A stretch of 32,276 bases of DNA from NCBI GenBank assembly GCA_030618465.1, contig JAUXDD010000006.1:1-32276 (forward strand). Direction: 5' to 3'. Positions 19,452 through 26,833 of this stretch are shown here, in pieces; within the stretch, counting starts at the first letter, position 1, and the number at the start of each line of letters is the position of its first letter. The DNA is from Desulfobacteraceae bacterium. Lineage in GTDB: Bacteria; Desulfobacterota; Desulfobacteria; Desulfobacterales; SURF-7. The notes under the pieces are model-generated. The model was not told the DNA's origin. It saw only the letters and a list, made by a program, of their open reading frames with translations, and searched no databases. The translations under genes and the position numbers were made by a program.

Positions 19452-20339
19452 CTATGTACGTAATTGTTTGCCAGTAAGTTTTAAAAACAGATCTTCAAGA
19501 TTTTGCGACCGCACCGTCATGGTGGAAAGATCAATATCCTGTTCCAGGAGTATTTTGATGCATGTATTTATTTCATCTGTTTGAATTTCAATTCTGTCCC
19601 GCACCCTGAACCATTTCCAGGGAAGTTTGTCCAGTATTTTATTCGAAATGTTGGACTGAAGATTTAAAGTGGCACCCTTACAATGCTCTTCAAGCAGTTC
19701 GGTCGGGGAACCTGTGGTAATAATTTTCCCATAATCCATGATGGCAATTCTGTCACACAGGATCTGAGCTTCTTCCATATAATGGGTAGTAAGAATAAGG
19801 GTTCTTTTTTTTGATTTTATAAGATCGACAATATTCCACAAATACCTGCGTGCCTGTGGGTCAAGTCCCGTTGTTGGTTCATCAAGAAAAATAAGATCCG
19901 GATCATTTGCAAGCGCCATAGCCAGAAGAAGGCGTTGTTTCTGTCCGCCGGAAATATGCCGGTTATCCTGATGTAAAATTTCATTTAAATGGCAGGTCTC
20001 AATCAAGTCGTCCAGATTTGCTTTGCGTCTATACAGATTACGATATGTCTCCAAAGTCTCCTTTACCGTCAGGAACATGGGAAGTTCGGTATCCTGAAGT
20101 TGAATCCCCACTTCTTCATGAAAAACTGTGCCCCTGGATTTGCCTTTATACAGAATGGTGCCGGAGCCAGCAGGCATGATACCTTCGATGACTTCAATGG
20201 TAGTGGTCTTCCCAGCCCCGTTGGGCCCTAAAAGTCCGAAACATATTCCCTGTTCAATGGAAAAACTGATATCATCAACAGCCTTTACTTCAGGATACCA
20301 TTTAACAAGATTTTTTACGTCAAGAATTGGAGTGTGCAT
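19452..20339 (-). CDS. ABC transporter ATP-binding protein
   Basis: Walker A GPNGAGKTTTIEVI; signature SGGQKQRLLLAMAL; Walker B LIFLDEPTTGLD. Confidence 0.96.
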   Translation of the reverse strand: MHTPILDVKNLVKWYPEVKAVDDISFSIEQGICFGLLGPNGAGKTTTIEVIEGIMPAGSGTILYKGKSRGTVFHEEVGIQLQDTELPMFLTVKETLETYRNLYRRKANLDDLIETCHLNEILHQDNRHISGGQKQRLLLAMALANDPDLIFLDEPTTGLDPQARRYLWNIVDLIKSKKRTLILTTHYMEEAQILCDRIAIMDYGKIITTGSPTELLEEHCKGATLNLQSNISNKILDKLPWKWFRVRDRIEIQTDEINTCIKILLEQDIDLSTMTVRSQNLEDLFLKLTGKQLRT

Positions 20340-20412
20340 AGTGTTATGGCTTTGTGCTGATTTACAAAGAATTTTTTATAAAGAAGAAAATTAGTATGGA
20401 ATGGCTGGGAAG

Positions 20413-22809
20413 TCAATTTTGAATTTTCTGCATAAGGTCAATATGTTTGTAATATTTGTCTGAAAAGAGTGTATTCAGCACCCATAGGGTGTACTTCCTG
20501 TTTATTGTAATAGCCTGATCTTCTGTATATCTGGAAGGATAAAGCAATACGGAAATTTCATTTTGCCTTGTCCTTTCCGAAAGGAATGAAATGACCAGGA
20601 AGAGGATATTTCTTGGCAGATCATCAGGGTCAAGAACAATAATTTGTAATGTGTTGGTTAGATCATTCATATTCAAACAGATATCGGTCGTATTTAGAAT
20701 AAAAATGGCTTTTAAAGTATTATTTTTTTTCAGTGAAATAAGGCGCCTTGAAAATTTTAAACCGTATTCATTGTATTTTTTGGCAAGATTGATGCTGCCT
20801 GCATTTCCATTATCAAGGTCAAGTGCTTTAACCATAAGCCCACCGGACTGATGTTCGTAAAAAGTATTCAGTTCATGGAGGTCTTCCGGGCATGTATTGG
20901 TTAATTTCCATGGTTTTGGTAAAACAGGTCCATCATCAAATAGTCGCTGGTAACTAAAATGGGAAAATGTATCGAGCGAACAGCCCTTGAGGTCTTTTAT
21001 GTAGTCTGCCGTTCCCTTGAAAACAAGTTTGGAAAAATCATTCTCATGGGAAAAATAGTTAATAAGGTAATTGAAATGAATGGAAGAAAAACGTTGAGAA
21101 TCACAGGAACACCGTGCAACCTGCTTCAGCATTGACAGCCAGTCCTTGCGTAATGATGATTTACTGGCATGATTATGGATCATCCATGAATTTTCATATA
21201 AATGCAACAATGATACATGTCGTTGAATAATTCCGTTATGCTGATAATAAAAATGCCTGGTGATCTTTGGATTACTGAAATAGAGTTTTCTGTAAGTCTT
21301 TTTTATTCGGTCTGATTTTCCATAGATATAAATATATTTATTCGGATAAATAAAGCCTGATTTGAAAAACAGCTCCCACAACATGTCCGGGTCCACATTA
21401 TTGCTGATATATGAATGATTATCATCAATTTGATTTAAACATGAGAGCAACCGGGTGTGGTCTTCAACGCCAACATCAAGAATTGCCAGTCCACATTTAA
21501 CCATGGTTGTTTTATTCTTTTCATTGTAGTTATTCCGGTAAATTACCTGTGCCTTGCAGGTAATCATGATGTTGCCGGCAACGCAAAGAGTCAGTGAATG
21601 GATGATCATTCCAGGTAAAAGAACTGAATTTTCTTTTTCTTCTTCTACCGAAAAACCGGTACAGGACAGATCAATCGTTTTAAGACTGATACGCCTGTGG
21701 GTTATGGGGTGTGTGAAAACAATGTCCGGGGATGGTGTGAGAAGGTGACGGATACTTCTGTTTTTTTCAGGTTTGAATCTATGAATCTGGTGGATTACTG
21801 GAAAAAGAACATACTCCCTGTTCTTATGTCCGCAGGTTTGGCGGGTTATTTTGCATTTACCTGTGAACAGTGTGTTTTCCCCTTCAGTAATAATAAGATT
21901 CACTGACGATGATGGATTAATCCATTGAAATGACTGGTCAGGGGCGGATTGAATTGTTATACGCATGGAAACTGCATTGAAATCTTTAATGGTACCGTAA
22001 AAAACAGCACTGTTTTGTATGAGCTGAACATGAATTTGTTTACACGGATATCTTCGTATTTTTCTAAGATTAATCTCATAACATGTTTCAGGGAGTTTTA
22101 AGGTTAACCCATATTTGTTTATTTTTAACACTTCGGGTTTTGACATAAGCAGTTTCCGGCCGTCCGGAACCAGGATTTTTTCGAGTTTAAAAGGCTTTAA
22201 TGTGTGGGGCAGACCTGATGCTTCACTCCAGAGGCATTTGAACTGGTAATCGTCGCATAATTGGGGTTTCACATGGCGGGTAATTATACGGCCATATTTG
22301 ATATGCCTGAACTTTATCATGATGGTGTCACCCAGAAAATTAATGTAATTCAGTTTATTAATTAAATGGCTGATAGTAAATTCAGTATGCCGTGCATATT
22401 TTTTTTCCCGATCATGAGATTTTATTAAATGCGGTGTAGATTGTTTTTGAACAGGTTTATCTGAATCGTTTGTATCTGAAATAACAGATTTTGCTAAACT
22501 GAGTGAATGAATCTTAACGGTGTCTTTTATATTTTTTTTGGGAGAAGTTGCCGATTTTACAGAAATTGATTTGCCGGTATTCTCATGTTCATGAACATGG
22601 AAATTTTCACGACTGGTAAGCGGTTGAAAGTTAAGACTATTCAACAGAGCCGTCATCTGTTTTTTCTGCTTGTTGATTTCTTTATATGTAACAGAATTTT
22701 TTTTGGATTTTTGAACACTCCACTGGACGTCTTCTTCATTTTCTTCATTATCAATTAACCGTTTAAGATAATCCATCATAGGACCTCTTTCTGGTGAATA
22801 AAACATCAA
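20413..22809 (-). CDS. PilZ domain-containing multidomain protein with a putative acyltransferase-like C-terminal half
   Basis: PilZ-like segment RSIRHLLTPSPDIVFTHPITHRRISLKTIDLSCTGFSVEEEKENSVLLPGMII; C-terminal region with HVSLLHLYENSWMIHNHAS and GLKFSRRLISLKKNNTLKAIFIL. Confidence 0.75.
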   Translation of the reverse strand: MMFYSPERGPMMDYLKRLIDNEENEEDVQWSVQKSKKNSVTYKEINKQKKQMTALLNSLNFQPLTSRENFHVHEHENTGKSISVKSATSPKKNIKDTVKIHSLSLAKSVISDTNDSDKPVQKQSTPHLIKSHDREKKYARHTEFTISHLINKLNYINFLGDTIMIKFRHIKYGRIITRHVKPQLCDDYQFKCLWSEASGLPHTLKPFKLEKILVPDGRKLLMSKPEVLKINKYGLTLKLPETCYEINLRKIRRYPCKQIHVQLIQNSAVFYGTIKDFNAVSMRITIQSAPDQSFQWINPSSSVNLIITEGENTLFTGKCKITRQTCGHKNREYVLFPVIHQIHRFKPEKNRSIRHLLTPSPDIVFTHPITHRRISLKTIDLSCTGFSVEEEKENSVLLPGMIIHSLTLCVAGNIMITCKAQVIYRNNYNEKNKTTMVKCGLAILDVGVEDHTRLLSCLNQIDDNHSYISNNVDPDMLWELFFKSGFIYPNKYIYIYGKSDRIKKTYRKLYFSNPKITRHFYYQHNGIIQRHVSLLHLYENSWMIHNHASKSSLRKDWLSMLKQVARCSCDSQRFSSIHFNYLINYFSHENDFSKLVFKGTADYIKDLKGCSLDTFSHFSYQRLFDDGPVLPKPWKLTNTCPEDLHELNTFYEHQSGGLMVKALDLDNGNAGSINLAKKYNEYGLKFSRRLISLKKNNTLKAIFILNTTDICLNMNDLTNTLQIIVLDPDDLPRNILFLVISFLSERTRQNEISVLLYPSRYTEDQAITINRKYTLWVLNTLFSDKYYKHIDLMQKIQN

Positions 22810-22887
22810 ATCGGATAAATTGCCGCCTGTGAGTATTCAAAAAAATGACTGTTGCCCATACTTGTTATCTAAAATTTATACTTAATA

Positions 22888-22916
22888 TTTCTATTCGTTT
22901 ATTTATCTCTTGTCAA
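22888..22916 (-). promoter_or_regulatory. candidate sigma70-type promoter for the PilZ gene (TTGACA-N17-TAGAAA)
   Basis: reverse strand -35 TTGACA (22916-22911), 17-nt spacer, TAGAAA (22893-22888). Confidence 0.5.
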
Positions 22917-23003
22917 TGAGAAACCCTGTTGACTGCTGAGATAATCCCAGCTTTATGTTTGAATGGGCTCTAAAATTATATGGGGCGGCAAAGTATAAGA
23001 ACC

Positions 23004-23021
23004 ATACAACTGCAGTTGTAT
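23004..23021. promoter_or_regulatory. perfect 18-bp palindrome, candidate operator or enhancer (UAS)
   Basis: ATACAACTGCAGTTGTAT reads identically on both strands; located in the divergent intergenic region. Confidence 0.6.
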
Positions 23022-23184
23022 AAACAACCTGGCTTGTGAGTATTCGCAGCCTTGTTATTGTTGGGAATCGTTGATTTTGCATATAAAAAACAACCCACGT
23101 TGTGTTGTTTGAAAATTACTGGAAATATATACGGCTTTATTAAATGACTGTTAATATAGAAAGTTGGAGTACGAAATACATTTT

Positions 23185-23200
23185 TGGTATGGTCATTGCT
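23185..23200 (+). promoter_or_regulatory. candidate sigma-54 (RpoN) -24/-12 promoter
   Basis: TGGTATGGTCATTGCT versus consensus TGGCACG-N4-TTGCW; GG-N10-GC spacing exact; about 115 nt upstream of the 23316 start codon. Confidence 0.6.
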
Positions 23201-23315
23201 CTTTTATCAGGATAACCATATTCGCTACCGTGTATTAAGAAAGAGCTATAAGTATAAAATAAAAAGTAGGCACATTATGTGAAGCGAGAATTTTAGGGAT
23301 CTAGTTTTATAATTT

Positions 23316-24509
23316 ATGGGTAAAAAAATGGAACTTTCTGCTTTAAATAAAAAAACATTATTTGCTGATAAAATCTGGATTATATCCGATGGCTGTTTTA
23401 CTGATTATGATTTAAGCTGGGTTTGTGAAGGAAAAATTTCAGGTCAGGTGAGGGAATATAAAATTTCGGAAATCACCAGATATATGCTCAATCCAAATCC
23501 GGTTCATATAGAAAAAAAGTTGATCGGATGCGAGATTCATTACCACCAGCCACTCTTAAAAAAAATAAATAATTCGATTAGAAATCTGTTGCCAGGGAAG
23601 ATGCATGGCATTTTAAAAGCAAAGGCCATACCGCCTGAATCTCTGGTATCCATTTCAAAATCAAAACATCCACCGCTGAAAGATTCTGATCTGGAAGCCC
23701 ATGTTGATTCCATTTATACTTTATTGCAGCCTTATGATGCATTATTCAAAAGGCTTTCCAAACTGGATACTGGTAAAATTTATGATGTGTTGGGTACGTG
23801 TGAGGATTTTGTCAATTGTCGTTCGTATCTGAATCTGAACGGAACGATTGAAGATAAAATTAAATATATTGTCAACAATATCTCAAAAAGTGTTAGGGTG
23901 ACTATAAAAAAGGCCCATATATCTGAAGGCTTGTTTGAAATGCGCGGGTTTAATTTTACTTCTTATGATCCGAAAAAAACATATAGCCTGCTTAAACTCA
24001 AAGAAGACGGTGAAACGAAATACTGTGTTTTAAATTCAGACAAAAGAGTTGAATTCTGGGTAGAAGATCCAAAACTTATTTATTATATGCATCTGCTTGA
24101 GCATTCCATCAAAACGAATCCAAATCTGGAAGATTCATTCAATATATGTATTCGCGGTGAGGCAAAACCGCTGAAGATCTTTTTTAATAAACAGATTGAG
24201 ATCAACTATTCCATGACGCATCTCCCTGAAATGTTTAAAAAAGTATTTGAAACTCGTGCTATGGGATTAAACGAAAGAGATGTTGTTATGAATTCGTTGA
24301 ATAGTTTGCAGCGAATCATTTCATTTAATTATATCCCAGAATCAGGAACCGGTGCCAAGAAGATGGTTACGAATATATCCGTCATGCACGATGTTAGAGC
24401 TCTTAAACCTATAAAATTGTATTTACCGCAATTATATTCAGAAATTAACAAAAAAGCGCCTGTATCGGAAGCCGGCAGGTTTTATTTGCTGGACTCAATA
24501 AAAGGGTAA
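23316..24509 (+). CDS. hypothetical protein, 397 aa, probably co-transcribed with the downstream LonB-like protease (start could be 23328)
   Basis: long ORF ending 5 nt before the next start codon; no domain recognised. Confidence 0.85.
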   Translation: MGKKMELSALNKKTLFADKIWIISDGCFTDYDLSWVCEGKISGQVREYKISEITRYMLNPNPVHIEKKLIGCEIHYHQPLLKKINNSIRNLLPGKMHGILKAKAIPPESLVSISKSKHPPLKDSDLEAHVDSIYTLLQPYDALFKRLSKLDTGKIYDVLGTCEDFVNCRSYLNLNGTIEDKIKYIVNNISKSVRVTIKKAHISEGLFEMRGFNFTSYDPKKTYSLLKLKEDGETKYCVLNSDKRVEFWVEDPKLIYYMHLLEHSIKTNPNLEDSFNICIRGEAKPLKIFFNKQIEINYSMTHLPEMFKKVFETRAMGLNERDVVMNSLNSLQRIISFNYIPESGTGAKKMVTNISVMHDVRALKPIKLYLPQLYSEINKKAPVSEAGRFYLLDSIKG

Positions 24510-24514
24510 CCATA

Positions 24515-26785
24515 ATGATGAATAATGAATATAAAGAAAATGATTACATGTGGATAAAAGAATTGATGCAGTATCCCGATACGCTGGCGGGTCATCTTGA
24601 ATTCTTTGAGGATACATCCCAGATAGACGTTCCGGAAGATCCCATTGAAAGAGTGATTTTTCAGAACAGAGCGAAAGAAGCGATTCGAAAGATTGCCCAG
24701 AACAAGGGACACATTCTTATGGTGGGAAGACCGGGAACCGGTAAGTCGATGCTGGCAAACATGTTTAATGATGTGCTTGAAAAATCACTCGGTGATTATA
24801 TTCGGCCTGCTGAATCCATTGTTGCTTATCCGGGGAAAGATAAAAATCATATACGGGTTGCCTATGAAGAACCTGAAAAAATTGATAATTTGATTGTGTG
24901 TCTGAATAAAGAGATAGAGTGTGCCCGCAAGAGTGCTGATGAGTTCAGCCTTTCAGATCAAATATCCTCGGTAAAAAAAGTCAGGAACGGGCTGCTGTGT
25001 GCAAGCTGTGTCAGTGTTCTTGCCGGAATTTTTTTCCCGCCCGCTTTTGTTGCCACCGGACTCACAGGAATGGGGGCTATATTCATGTACCTCCAGGAAA
25101 ACAACCACAAGGTACAGGAAAAAATTCAACGAGAGGCACAGGCCGGCTCCAGGAATGTGGTAAGGCACTTGACCGATATGGTTCCTGAAATTTTATATGA
25201 TCCCAGGAGAGACAAAGATCTGATGTCACGAGTATCAGAACCGGATTCAAGAAACATGAAAGGTGGATTCCGGCATGATCCCTATCAGTCCGGAAACCTG
25301 CATACACCTGCGCATAAAAGGGCATATGTGGGTGCACATGCAAAATCACCCATTATTTATATTGATGAGTTGAAAACACTTGTGAAAGTCGGGTATATGG
25401 CTGATCTCTTGGAGATCATGCAGAATAAGGAGTTCGTGCTTGAAGGTGGAAGAAATGCCGGTAGCGGAGCGGCTGACAGGTCGGAGAACAGTTTAAAAGC
25501 TGAAAATATAATTATCGCATGCTGTAATCATGATACTCTGAATTATTTGCAGGACGAAGGAGATGGGGCGTTCTTGAGCAGAATTGAAGACAAAGGAGAA
25601 ATCATCCAGATGGAGAGCGCTGTTCCTGAAAATACAGAAAATATACGAGCGGTTGCTCAGTATATCAAACAGGAAATAAATAATCTGGGAAAGGAATTTA
25701 AGAGTACCTGGGGAGAAGTCCTGGAAAAGGAAGGATATAAGGGCGTCCGGAAAAGAAGTGAAAAAATTTTTGGAAGAAAACTGCCTGCTGAATATAAATT
25801 AAAGGAAAGAGAATTCTCAAGAAATGCTGTTTCTGAAATTATCAAAGAGCTCAGGTGCAGAAGTGCGGATAGAAAATTAAGCGGTATATTAAGACCGATA
25901 AACGGTATTATTAAAACAGCTGAACTTGAAGCCATTCTTGAGAATTCACTACTGGTTGAGCCCAAACACGTGAGGCGTGCGCTTGATGAACATTTGAGCC
26001 TTGAAGGTGCTCTTTCCAAAGAAATTGTTGAACATAAAAAAGATTTAAAGAAGTATATCAGTTCCATGACAGACTCTATAGGCTATGTGGTCGGACTTGC
26101 TGTTATCAATTCCAAATCAAGCGGCCAGATGTACGGTCAGCCATTGCCGATTCATTGCCAGATAAATGCCGGCGGTGCTGATTCCGTTATTGCACCGGGT
26201 AAAATCGGAGATATTGCCAGGGCGGCCGCTCAAAATGTAAGAGCCTCAATTAAAGGGGTTTTTAAGGAAATCGGTGCTCCCTATGTCGGGTATGAAATGC
26301 ATGTCGAATATATCCAGGCACATGGCGGTGTGGAAGGAGACAGTGCATCCGTAGCAATGGATATTGCACTCATATCCGATTATATTAAGGCCCCTGTTAA
26401 CCAGAAATATGGTGTAACAGGGTCATTAACCGGTGATATTATTCTTGCTGTAGGTGGTGTTACTGAAAAAATCAGATCGATTATGGACCCCGGACTTGGA
26501 ATGGAAGGTGCGTGTATCCCCTGGCAGAATAAATATGATATTGAACCTCTTCTTGTGAATATTGAATCGGAATATATTCAACAACATGATGTTCCGGGAA
26601 TAAGGATTTTCAGAAAAGAGAATCGAGCAAGGCCCTTTGATATTTATTTCTGCAAGACAAAATATAATGTGTACAGAATATTAATGGGGCTGGACAGAGA
26701 TGTGGTTGAAACCAGAATGGCTGAACGAAGCAGAAAGGATCTGGAATTTATTCAGCGTGTCAAAAAACCGATACTTCAGTCATAA
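24515..26785 (+). CDS. membrane-anchored LonB-like AAA+ Ser/Lys protease (family S16)
   Basis: Walker A GRPGTGKS; hydrophobic segment GLLCASCVSVLAGIFFPPAFVATGLTGMGAIFMYL inserted before Walker B SPIIYIDEL; protease motifs AHGGVEGDSASVAMDIALIS and TGSLTGDIILAVGGVTEKI with Ser (codon 26342-26344) and Lys (codon 26468-26470). Confidence 0.92.
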   Translation: MMNNEYKENDYMWIKELMQYPDTLAGHLEFFEDTSQIDVPEDPIERVIFQNRAKEAIRKIAQNKGHILMVGRPGTGKSMLANMFNDVLEKSLGDYIRPAESIVAYPGKDKNHIRVAYEEPEKIDNLIVCLNKEIECARKSADEFSLSDQISSVKKVRNGLLCASCVSVLAGIFFPPAFVATGLTGMGAIFMYLQENNHKVQEKIQREAQAGSRNVVRHLTDMVPEILYDPRRDKDLMSRVSEPDSRNMKGGFRHDPYQSGNLHTPAHKRAYVGAHAKSPIIYIDELKTLVKVGYMADLLEIMQNKEFVLEGGRNAGSGAADRSENSLKAENIIIACCNHDTLNYLQDEGDGAFLSRIEDKGEIIQMESAVPENTENIRAVAQYIKQEINNLGKEFKSTWGEVLEKEGYKGVRKRSEKIFGRKLPAEYKLKEREFSRNAVSEIIKELRCRSADRKLSGILRPINGIIKTAELEAILENSLLVEPKHVRRALDEHLSLEGALSKEIVEHKKDLKKYISSMTDSIGYVVGLAVINSKSSGQMYGQPLPIHCQINAGGADSVIAPGKIGDIARAAAQNVRASIKGVFKEIGAPYVGYEMHVEYIQAHGGVEGDSASVAMDIALISDYIKAPVNQKYGVTGSLTGDIILAVGGVTEKIRSIMDPGLGMEGACIPWQNKYDIEPLLVNIESEYIQQHDVPGIRIFRKENRARPFDIYFCKTKYNVYRILMGLDRDVVETRMAERSRKDLEFIQRVKKPILQS

Positions 26786-26833
26786 TTTAGAAAATGTGCT
26801 TAAGAAATTCAGGGTATTTTTTTGTCCTGCTCC

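Noticed and set aside
20350-20369. Hairpin CTTTGT-N8-ACAAAG followed by T-rich sequence, considered as a Rho-independent terminator
   Set aside because: The T-tract lies on the plus-strand side, where no plus-strand transcript is expected; on the minus strand there is no U-tract. The stem is only 6 bp.
24515-26785. Calling the AAA+ protease ordinary bacterial lon/lonA
   Set aside because: Lacks the LonA N-terminal substrate-binding domain, has a hydrophobic insertion between Walker A and B, and carries VEGDSAS instead of the usual KDGPSAG.
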